A DNA stretch of 64,000 nt. Origin: Erpobdella octoculata. Taxonomy: Eukaryota; Annelida; Clitellata; Hirudinida; Erpobdellidae. The stretch is from positions 7,598,566 to 7,662,565 of the forward strand of contig OZ022238.1 of assembly GCA_963978895.1 (NCBI GenBank). Direction: 5' to 3'. A program made the translations under genes and the position numbers. This document shows positions 35,901-47,900 of this stretch, piece by piece (the first letter of the stretch is position 1; every line of letters begins with the position of its first letter). The notes beneath the pieces are model-generated. The model was not told the DNA's origin, did no database searches, and saw only the letters and a program-made list of their open reading frames with translations.

Positions 35901-38900
35901 TGATTTTTTTTCGTTTGATTTCAATAATGCAGGTTACTCAATGAAGCTTCAAGTGAATCGAAATCAGCTTCAAATAAATCACTTGTCCATTGTCAGAGCC
36001 CACCATCAGAAAACTATTCTGGATATAACAGGTTATTATTGTTTTTAAAGATAAATGAAAAAAATTCAGTTTGCTCCAATGTTCTATGTTTAATGTTACC
36101 AGTTTTAGAAGCTTATTACTTTGGTCAATAGTATAAAAAGGGTGTGGCAGTACATGATCAAATTATATTGATGGTTTTTTTGCATGATTGCTATTTTAGG
36201 TAAAACAGCTGCATAAATTTGATTTTATTTTGAAATGATTGACTTAGCATTTAAGTTACATTTTATTTACCATTGTACTTATTGTTGATAGTACTATTTT
36301 TATATTTATTTATTTAACTATTATGATCACTTCGGAAGTTGTGCATTTCTATTTAAGAATATGATAAATTCTCAGTTTCTGTTTTATGTCAGAATTTGTA
36401 CGAATTGTTTTATTTATTTGAATGTCCACTCAAGGTTCGATGAAGGAGCCGATAAGCCCTTAGGCATGCTCATACGCGGCTTTCCCACCAGATCTACGGA
36501 TTCGAGCATAAGAGACGGTCTCTACCATGATTACAAGAAATACGGAAAAGTTCTGTCAGTCAACGTCGTCGGTCAAGGAGATGAAAGACATGCCATCGTC
36601 AGCTTCAAGAAGTAAGATTTCGGCTGCTGGAAATATTACTTTTTTCATCTATCTGTAGATCTTTGCGATGATCTAATCTTTTAAATTTGACGTTCAAGGT
36701 CAGAAGATGCTGCAAAGGCACTCGAAGCATCTCACGATAAGAAGTTTTTCGGATCAAGGCTTCAAGTCTATCCTCATGAAGGTCTAGGTTTGTTTTTAAT
36801 GTTGTTAAATAATTAACTAAATTAAAATATTAAATATTATTAACCTTGACATTTGTTTAACCGAATTTGTTTATATATTTAAAGCAGAGGTGAAAGCCGA
36901 ATTTCGACAGCAAGACGATCAGGACGAATATCACCACAAAGCAACAAGAACTTTATTCGTTGGAAATTTAGATAAGTCGACGACCAAAGAATTTCTCAGA
37001 GACGTTTTCTTGAAATACGGCAACATAATTGTACGTAATTATTACTTTTTGTGGCTATCCTCTATTTTCAATTATTTTTTAAAAACCAATTAATTGAAAA
37101 CAAAAATAGGACGTAGACATAAAAAACCAGGGTCAGGCAACTTGCTACGCGTTCATCCAGTTTGACAACATCAAATCCGTTGTTCAAGCCCTCAGAGAAA
37201 TGGACGACGAACACATAAACAACAACAAAGTCAAGGTACAAGATCGTCTTCTGGCATTTACTGTTTGTTCACTAAGTTTTCTTTCTTTTTTGCATTTCTA
37301 GTAAACATTTTGTTATGAAAGGGGTGGTCGATAAATTTCAGATTTCAGCCTTCTTTTTTAAGCCAGTTTTGATAATTATCAAACGTTACCTAATAATGCC
37401 CAACTCTACATTTTTATTATACAAGAATGGTAATATAATTATGGTATAATTAAGCAGGGATTCACATGAAATTGCAAAAAATGATCCAGTGTATGAATTG
37501 TTTACTCAATTCAGAATGGTATAATGTGTGTATTTATTTATTTGTATTGTAGGTTGGCTTTGGCAAGAGCATGCCTACGACCTGTGTTTGGTTAGAAGGC
37601 ATCGCAGAGACAGTTTCTGAAAAATATTTGGCTCTTCAACACCTGTCCTGTTTCGGTCATATCGTTGCTGTCTATATCGATCGCAAGTCTACCAGAGCTC
37701 TTGTGTTCTATGATAATGTGGAGCAGGCAATTGTTGCTGTCAACGAGTTGAGAGGGAGAGTTATAAATGATAGGCGAATCCAGGTAGAATTTTTTCTTCC
37801 ATCTTTATTTTCATTTAAACAGTCAAATTGTTGTTTTTTAATCACTTGTGGGCTCATTTCTATCAGAGGCAGCCATTTTCAGGCGCTTACAACACATCCC
37901 TATGCGTTCTGGTGGCGCCGGCACGATTCGAATTGCCGACCTTTATGTCCACGAGCGAACGCCTTATCCCGTTGCCGCCAACCATTCTTGGCACAATGTT
38001 ATTATTTACGAAGCAGCTGTCACAGGTTAAATAACTTTTGTTGCTTTCATTTCAGGTTGATTTTGCAAGTAGAGACTGTCAGAATATGTTTCTCGATGCA
38101 ATGGAGCAGTCGAATCAATTGAGACTTGGAGATCGTCCCGAGGACCGAATAAATAGAACTGTTCATCCCATTAACGGCTGTGAATATGTCAGACAGTGGT
38201 AAGCATTTGCTTTCATTCTTTCATCTTTTTCATTAAATAAATTCATGTTTCAAGACTTCAAATTTAATCTTCAATAAGGTCCTATGATCAAGCTCAGCCC
38301 CGCAATAGATTCTTTCCCTTTGATGGCCTCAGTCCAAGCAGGGGAAGTTATAGTAATAGAGCTGGCTTTTTCCCACCTCGGTCTTCAGGCTCGCGTTTGG
38401 CAATACCTGCATTCTATGATAACTTTGAACAAAGAAGAGAAGGCTGGTAAGAACAAATTGTAGACTTAACATCAACACTTTATAGCAGGAAGACATTAAA
38501 TTAACATTGTAATGTTTCTTTTTTTTTACAGTTTAGGAATCCGATCGTCGTTTAAAACATCGTACGAGCAGCTTTACGACAAAGAGCCCGTTCTGCTCGG
38601 CAGAAGTGGAAAAGAGCGAAGTTTATCTCTAGAGAGACAGCGAAGTTCGTTCAGAGGGATTCCACCGGACAGTCCGTTGTCCAGAGAGGAAGACATCGGC
38701 ATGAGTCTGAAGTATACCGAAGAATGGGATCTTTCCGATGATAAAAAAGTCGAGAGAAAACGCAGTAGACGCAGCAGAGACAGCGGTTCTTTGATAGTGA
38801 CAGCCCACGATTCAAAAGGTTCTCTGAGCAAGAAGAAAGATCAGAGTCCTTCATATCTAGCTGGCTTGCCTCCTCCACATTTCAAGAAACAGCACAAAGG

Positions 38901-41900
38901 TTCCAGATCCAGTAGATCTAATATAGATGTTTACAATTCGCAGGCTTGGCTGCATTCGCGTTCCGATGAGAATTCAACCGACGCAACCTCGTTCGTCGAT
39001 GCTGAAAAAGGTAAAGCTAATGTCGGGTCGCCTCACAAGCGCAGAAAGTCTAAATACCGAGGCGATCCAGAAGGCGGACCGAATCATAGTAATTCGACTG
39101 TGAGGAGAAGTAAGAGGATGTCAGATGATAGTTCATCGTGTTCTTCCTCCTATTCTTCATCCTCGATATCGTGTGTTAGCTTGAACTCGGACTCCGGCGG
39201 AGAGACTGCGTCGAAGTCCAGTGAAGAGGTTCTTGCTCTGGAGCAAGAAAAAGAAAAATTGCTGAAACTTCTGAAAGACATGGAGGATAAAGATTGTTAC
39301 GAAAGTGACGGGGTGGCGGTGATAATAGAAGATGGCGAGACTAAAGAGAAAACGTTGAAGAAACACATCGTTTCAAGTGTCGGAGATTGTAACGATAAAT
39401 CAAATCAGAAATCTAGGTCCAAGTCTGACGAATGCTTCGAGCCGGGAATGGTTAATTTCAAAAGAAAAGTGTCCGTGACGTCTGACGGAGACCATAAGGA
39501 AGATGTGGACGACGAATGTAGCATAAGAGTTGTCATAGAGGGAAACCCGCAGCCTGGTAATAGAACAAGGCCCTCGAAGAAACAGTTGGCCGCTGAAAAA
39601 GTATCGAGACGAAGAAATACTCTCGACAGGGGGAATAAGGATTCTGCAAGTCACGTGACGATATCCGACGACAGCGAAAGTTGCAAAGAGAAGTTTTTTA
39701 GCTCTTGTCATTCTCCGTCGAGTCACGAACGACTTAGAAGACATTCTGTTTTAGATGCCGAAGAGGCGAAGGACCCTCTCAATACATCATTGACCGATCG
39801 TAATGTTGTAGCTGGTGATGGGACGTATAAAAATATAGAATTGATTCCTGGCGATCAGTTGTCGGCTCACGATAATTCTGCGAATGCTGTAGTTGAATCG
39901 GATGCGATTCAAAATAACGAACCTGTTTCTCTTGCAGTCGGAGAAGCAGGCCCGATGCCCATAGAACCTCGAAGTTCGGATACGATGACAAGAGTCAGGG
40001 AGGTCATGTGTCTACCTCTGCCCCGGTTTGCATTTGACCTGCCAGGACTTAGGAAAAAGTCTCAGCCAACGCCGATGAGTGAAACGACCAATGAATCGAA
40101 ACCAGACACTTCATTTCATCAGTCTCCAAATCAGGCGCCAGATTTATCGCAAGCAAAAAAGAATGATGGGCCAAATCTTGTTCCTCAACTGTTGAAGTCT
40201 CTCAGCGATGATTTTACAAATGTTGAACCGGAAACAACACAGTCTTCTGAATGTCCTCAAGTTGTTGAAAGTTCATCTTCTAAACCAGTTTGCAAAGATG
40301 AAGAAAAAGATGTCGATATGCTAGATGCGAGTCTTAACGCTTCGGAAAAGGTCGTCTCCAAGAGCGAATCGGATGAAGTCGATCAAGTTTGTAAGGAAAA
40401 CTCAGATGTAACGTCGAGCAGAAGTAACGAACAGGCTTGCACCGCAAGTAATCCAGCCCAAGCTGTCGTTAAAGCCGACGATGAAAGCTGCAAATCCGAT
40501 CGTTTGGACGTCAAGATCAGCTGCATGGGAACGGAGTTTATATCTTCCGTGTTGGACGACTTGAAAGCCGAAACCGGCGAGCAGAATGCTGAAGACGACG
40601 AGCTGACGAATTCTCTCGAAGAAAGGATCCGAGTTTTAGATGAAAAGCTGAGTAAAATACAGCAAGGTGTTTCAAAGTTACCGCCGACGTCTGCCATCGC
40701 TCATTCCGAAACGGCCGCTTCGGGCCCGGTTGCGACTCTCGATTACAGAGAGAAGTACAAACGTCACAGGAAAGAACACGCGCCTTCGGCCGTAACTCCT
40801 TCCTACGAGCAGAAATCCGAGCCTTCGGACTTGGCCAAAATCTTGTTATCTCGAAGCAGCATATTCGATCAAGATACTCAAAGATTAGAAATGCTCAATC
40901 AGATCACACAACAGAATGACTCGACTTTCATCTCCGACGTTCCCAGCTTTTCTCATTTAAATCAAGGCCTCGGTAACATCAGAGTTTGCTCCTTAGCTGC
41001 AGGGCAACAGCCTGGTCACGTGAACATGCCCGATCAAACGAATTTGCTCGTTAAAGGTCCAAATCAGAGCGTTCCCGGACCTTTAAAATCTAATTCATTT
41101 ACCAAGCTGCCAGATGTTTCACCTTATCCAAACTATAATTTCACACCGTCGAGTTTAAAATTTCCTGACACGAATACCAAGTATTCGTCCGACTTATTAA
41201 GCAGCAGGTCTATTGTCCAGCCTGGCCTGGCTCAAACATCAATGTCTCATTCCAGCTCTACTGGAGATCCAAGAAGAATGGCAAAACCACTGGACCACTC
41301 ATCAATTCCTTCTAGACGAAATATACCAGGAGCGATATTCCCAGATGTTGTAGTTCACGGTGACATCATCAGTAGTGAGTTACATCCTGTGCCACTCGTC
41401 ACGTCGATCCCTTCGGCGCCTGTTTTCAAATCCAAAGAAATGGTTTCACCTCCCGTGTCCATACTCAAGAAACACGGACTCTCCACGGAGGATGCGAGTT
41501 TTCTTCATTCAGCAGAAACTGAAAGCGTGTCGTCGAACCCTCTGAAGCGCAGGTCTGACGTGGCGTTCGGCGATAAAGATTTGGTCGCAAAACACGGAGG
41601 TAAGGTGATGAAATTGGAAAACAAAGTGGAAGGAAATATCAGTAAAATTGCTTCTCCAAAGCAGCCAGGTCATTTAGCAACAGCATCATCAACAAGCAAA
41701 GTGGTTCAGAAGTCGGCTTCGGTAAAGACTGTCGTTGGCAGTGCTAAGACCACGATGTCCCAGAGTCCGACCTTGAAAAACAAAGTTGGAACCTCGTTGA
41801 ATAAATCTAGCAGTGGGGAGAAGAAAGATGATAAAAAGGTATCGAATGAAAATACATCGAAATCAGACGAAGGAGTTGCTTCCCAGTCATGTGCGAAAAA

Positions 41901-44900
41901 AGAGCAAGAGGCGTCAGAGAAAGTGCTTAAAAGTCATGGTGATGTCAAGGTTAAGGAAACGGAAGAGAAAGTCCATCAAAAAGGGGATAAGAAAGATCAC
42001 AAACCAAGTTTAGTGAAGCGATTGTCAGCAGAGACGAAAGATGAGGCGGAGAAAAAAATAAAGCAAACCGGTAAGGAGGTGTCATCCTCCTCTTCTACTA
42101 CTGATAATAACGCTTTGAAAAAGGATCTGAAAAAAGAAGATCATAAGACAACTTCGTTGGTTAATAACAAAGTCGTTAAAATGTCAAATAAACCGAAGGG
42201 CTTGCCCGATATATCATCTAAAAAAAAGGAGGGAGTTATAACGAAAGATCCCAAGCTGAATATCGGGAAAACTTTTGATAAATCCTTAGTTAACAAACCA
42301 AAAATTGTGTCTTTTAAACCAAACACGGATGAACATAAAGAACAGAAGCCTTCCTTAAAACACTCCGACGGTACGAAAGATCCGAGGGAGGATAGAAAAC
42401 ATTCAAAACTGAAGCTGGCTTCCGTCAGTGGGTCGTCTAAGGGGGGTCCTGCTGAAGCTATGAAGAAGTCTGCTAATAAAGTTCAAATGCTGCATCCCAC
42501 CATCTCTTCTAAAGATAAGAAACCTGCCGAAGAGAAGCGCGAAGTGAAAGCTCTATTGCAAGAACTCGGCAGTGGCGAGGATATGAACACTCAGTACTTC
42601 TCGATGTACGACATGGTGAAACGGAGGTCGTGCAAAGGTAGCGGCACGCCGAAAAGTATCGAAGGCAGGTCGAAGTCTTTGAGTCAGCTCAAGGTTGGTT
42701 TCTTTTTTCTTTATATGGTAAATTGTTTTGTATTTGTTTATATTTATCAATCATTCATACAACTCACTTTGTAACAACAGGCCACGAGCAAGCAGAAACA
42801 GTCGCGGAAGAACTCTTTCAGACTCAGTTCGAATGATAGCGATTCAAACGCCGATACTGGTTCTGCCAAGCTGAGAGGCACGCAGACGTCTCGTCCGAAG
42901 ACGACTTCCAAGTCGTCGTCTTCGGACACGTCGCCGGACTCGTCTTCCAGCGGAGAAGAAGAAAACGAAGTCGAAAAAACAGAAAGTAAAATCGTGAAAA
43001 AGTCGTACAAAAAATTGAAAGCAAGTTTTAATAAAAGAAGAAATGTCAAGGACAATTCGAGAGCAGGCCACGACCACTCAACGAATTCATCGTCGTCGTC
43101 TGATAACTCCGACAACGAGGCCGCGACGGCCGTCAAGTCGAAGAAAGTTCTCGGCGGCGACAAAGCGAGGTCTGCGAGCAAAAAACAAGCGAATCGTTCG
43201 TGCAATATTTACACTTCTTCAGAAGACGAGCGCAACAAGAGGAAAACGTTTTCGGACTCCACTTCCGGCAACATCGAACCTCTCGCTGTGGAAAATCAGC
43301 CGACGAACAAAACATCTGCTTCGAAGACGCCGCCGACCGGTGAACTGTTTGCTCCGAAAAATAACGAATTGATGATTTCTTCTTGTTCTGCAAAATTATC
43401 GCTATCGTTCTCTTCCTCGTCTTCGTCCGATGAATACATCGCCAGTCAGATAAGAGATATTCAGAGTGAGGTTTGTTTGTTCGAGGAGGGAGAACGGATC
43501 GATGATGCTGTACAAGTCAAGCTGGAGGCGTCAAATGTCGAACCCGTAAAGAGTTACGTAGCATCATCGTCGGAGAAGCCGAATTTTGAAACGGTGAAGA
43601 GCAGCGGCGAGATTTCTTCGTCGGAATTGCCTCAGTATAGGACTTTAGATCTGAAAGCCGACAACAAAGAGTGGATTGTTTCGGATTTTCAGGCCAAGAA
43701 AGAACCTTCGAATACTGAATCGGTTGACGAAAAGAATAAGCAAAAGTTTAGTGCAACGGGAGGAGAGTCGAGTGATAGTATTTCTAAGAAATCGTCTAAA
43801 AGTAAGCTCGAAAAGGCCGAAAAAATAGAAGAACGGGACTCGAAAGGTCCTGTAAATGATAATAAAAATGTTAATATATTTGAGAAGTTGTCAAAAGATT
43901 GCTTCACAGTTTCTGACAGCGATAAAATGGTAATAGACCACACCGATGATTCTAATATTGCCGTCTCCTCCTTGCCTGCAATCAAAAGTGAGATGGCGAG
44001 TCATGAAAAAATTGCCGATTCGGACAAAACCGTACCGGCACCGGTCGAGACGGATTTACTACATTCTCAACTGGCTGATAATCTGAAAGAAAACTCTTCA
44101 AAACAAGAGACCATCGTCGAGGCTGTAAAGACCATTTCGAATTCCGAGTCCGAAGAAAGCATTCCCGTTCAACAAATTCTGTCGACGGAAAGCAATTCGA
44201 CCGGGATCGTAATCGAACAGCAAGGAATCGACGACAACGACTTTGATGACGCCGATGCGGAGAACAACACAGAAGAACTCGACATGGCGATTAAAAGTTT
44301 AATGTGCGATAATGAAGATCAAGTCCAAGTTGCCCCCGTACATGATGTCTCCCCTGCGATTCTTAGTGATCAACAGAAACCTAAAGTAGAATCGATCTTG
44401 GCCAGTTCGGTCGGTAGCTCATCTGGAGATGTCGGTGTCAAGGTTGAAGAGGAGAAAAACAATTCGCTCAAGTCTGTCAGAAGTGCCGAAGAATGTTTCG
44501 ATGAGAGTGGTAACAAAGGTAAAGTTATCTCTGACGGCTCTGGCGGAGAGGGGGGGTCGGACGTGTTACGGAGCTTTTCCAATGAAAGTGAGGGTGTGAA
44601 AAGTGATAAGGAAAATCAGAAAATTAAAGCCAGTGACTCAGCAGGCCATTTTATATGCACTTTCAAACCTGAATTTGCTGATTGTCAAGAAAGGAGCGTC
44701 ATGGAAGATGACAAAATGGAGTTGTCCTCTGAGAATGCCTTCACTGCTGATGAAAGATCTTCTGTACCAGATGAGGAAGATCAAAAAGATGTTTCTGGTT
44801 TTTCGAAGAAAAGAAGTTGTGAAAATGTTGAGGATTCTGTTGCAAAAAAAGTTAAACTTGATTCTGATCTAATTAGAGATTTGGCCAGTCCTAGAGGGAT

Positions 44901-47900
44901 CGAGCCGTGTAAGACCGCAGTTCAAGGTCATACTAATGAGCCGCAGACCTACGAAAATTTCCTAACTTCCGACTACGAAGCTAAGCTGTCTTCTTTGGCT
45001 CAGAGGCGTCGTGCAATGATGTTGGAAAGTCAGATCTGTAGTACTTCTACTACTTGTTCAAGTAACACGGAATTGTCTGTAACGGAAAGCACTTCGCCAC
45101 ATAGATTTTCGGGCACACCTAGTTCGTACTCATCATCAAACATACTTGGTGCGGGCTCATCAGTGAATACGCTCGGTGCATCCTCATCAGTGAATATGCT
45201 CGGTGCATCCTCGTCAGTGAACATGCTTGGTGGATTGAATATGGGTGGCATTAGTAGTGGATCTTCATTATCGAGTATGCTAGGTGCATCCTCTTCATCA
45301 GGTGTACCAGGTGCATCCTCTTTAACAGGTGTACCAGGTGCATCCTTTTTATCAGGTGTACTAGGTGCATCCTCGTCAGTGAATATGCTTGGTGCATTGA
45401 ATATGGGTGGCTTTATAAGTGGAATGTCATCATCAACTGGACTTGATGCACCAGCATCATCGAGTATGCTTGCTGCATCCTCATCACTGAATACACTTGC
45501 TGCATCATCATCATTGAATACACTTGGTGCATCCTCATCATTGAATATGCTTGGTGCATCCTCATCACTGAATACACTTGGTGCATCCTCATCATTGAAT
45601 ACACTTGCTGCATCCTCATCATTCAATACACTTGGTGCATCCTCATCATTCAATACACTTGCTGCATCCTCATCATTGAATACACTTGGTGCAGTGAATA
45701 TGGGTGTCATTAGTAGTGAAGCTGTGCCATCATTAGAAATGGGCAATAATATCAGTTCATCCAATGAACTTGCATCCAAACCATCATGGCAAACTAATAT
45801 GGATAGAGTTATCGAAGATGTGGCTAAAGGCAATTTTGAAAGGGGTTTTGAACCAGATTTTTATTCTCTACAAAGAAAACACAAAACAAAGAGCAAAGAA
45901 GATATGTTTTCCCAAAGTTCTGCTGGCACACCACTTTCGCAACTTTCTTCGACTTTCACCAATTCTCCCATTCCTTCCATAATAGTTCCGTTATCTCAAT
46001 CTGGCCACCAAGGTTTACCCGTTTCGTTATCGCCCCAAACCCAGCAGCAGCAGCACGGCCATCGTTACTCGTTCGGACAGACCGTGCCGCAGAACAACCC
46101 CGTGACGCCGTCGCAACTTCAGTATCCGAACGGGTCGTCCCAGTCTCAGAGTGTTACCATCATGACCGGATCTGGTCTTATTCAGGTATGTTGCCCGTAT
46201 GATGATACAATGAATGTTGGTTTGTGTTTGTTTGTTTGTTTATTGATAGATTGAGACATATTAACAATTGTTACAATCGAACTGTGCATTTTTCATATTT
46301 TGTTGAAAAGTAAGTAAAACATGACAGATGATAGAATTAATATATTAAATTATTTCCGAACAGCCTTCGTTACTTGAAGAATAATTTTATTATCACGTTG
46401 AAATTCAGCTTTTGCATGGTCGCATGCAGGTGTCCGGTGCAAATATTCCGTCTCTCCAACAGCTGCAAATGTACACTGCGGGCGTAGCAGCCGCTCACCA
46501 GTTCCAGCAGCAGAACTTCCTGTCCCCGGACATTCTTTCTCAGCAGCAGCGAATCATACGCCCCTCGGTTGATGCAGCGACTACGAATCTTCGACCATCT
46601 TCGTGCTACCAAAACGAACAGCTGCCTTCTCCAGGTAAAAATTCTCACTTCAATTTATCATCTTGCTCTGTATGAAGCCTCCTTCGGTGAGGAGAGTCTT
46701 ATGAGCTTTGTTTTCGCTGGTTCTCTCGCTCAAATATCTTGTTTAAATGCAGACAAAAATCTATTTTATATTCCAACAGTCTTACAATAATATAAGAATT
46801 GAGACATCTCTGGGTGAATCTCATATGGAATTTTTTGGGGACCTAGCTATGATATGTTTTGCAAGTGTTATTTTTCACCTTTTGAGTTTAGAATCAGCTT
46901 GTTGTAGGGGTTTTTATGTGGCCAAGAAAGCAGATCAAGATGATATTGAATGACAAATTCTCGACATTTATCATAGTTATATGTTTTTTCAATATTTTTA
47001 GTTCCGGTTATAAATAATCTGGCGTCAAAACCTACTGCGAAAACCTATCAACTTACTGGAGTACATGTTCATCAGAACATCCCTTGTTCTCCTGTTAGTG
47101 ATCATCCTACTTTGCAAACTTCAAGCCAGATGGATATATGCAACGTGGGAAACGGATGCCCACGATGGAACGCTCCCTTCGGCCCTACCGAAGAGTTCAA
47201 TCAAAGGATGGCTGGTAGTGTTAACATGAATATGATTCCCAGCCAGAACAAGGTCAGTTTGTTTACCACTGTTGAGTTAACTGGTAGTAGTAGTAGTAGT
47301 AGCAGTAGTAGTAGCAGCAGTAGTAGTAGTAGTAGTAGCAGCAGCAGCAGCAGTAGTAGTAGCAGCAGCAGTAGTAGTAGCAGTAGTAGTAGCAGCAGCA
47401 GTAGAGAATTTGTGTTTAATTGATGGCAAGTACCAACAACAAATTTTTTTTTAAATTTTGTTTTCAAGGAGAGAGCAGCTCCATCGACATCTCATCAAAG
47501 AATGTTTTCTTCTGATAATAATAATACCAACTGCTCTACTCTAAGCTCAACTTCTATTTCTCAACAACAGAACCCGTCCATCGGGCACCCCAATCCGCAG
47601 ATTCACCACTCGTATCATCTCAATCAGCAGCAGCCGTACCAGCAGACGGGATCTGTTAATTCGCCGTCGTCTCAAGTTCATCAGATTATTAGCAGCTCAA
47701 ATAATAGCTCGATGGGGCATCCAGAATCGCTCAGTTTCAGTGGATTTTCACAAAGTCCTGCAAATCGCCACTTTCAGTTCGACCAGTCTAACTTCATGAC
47801 ACTGGAAGGTAGTTTTCGATTTATATTTCAATGTTGCATGATTTTCAAAATAATTTAAGTTTATTTATGTGATTATTTATGTTAAGATAACTATTATTAA

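Noticed and set aside
37784..38034. Apparent coding continuation past SPEN exon 8 in three frames
   Set aside because: It is an antisense tRNA-derived SINE. Splicing 37783 to 38056 restores the RRM4 end (RRIQ-VDFASRD).
45030..45833. 267-residue minus-strand frame rich in DEDAPSVFN
   Set aside because: Antisense shadow of the decapeptide repeat in SPEN exon 12.
47253..47423. Poly-Ser extension of SPEN exon 14
   Set aside because: A good donor (AAG|GTCAGT) precedes it, the frame soon stops, and exons 14 and 15 join in phase without it.
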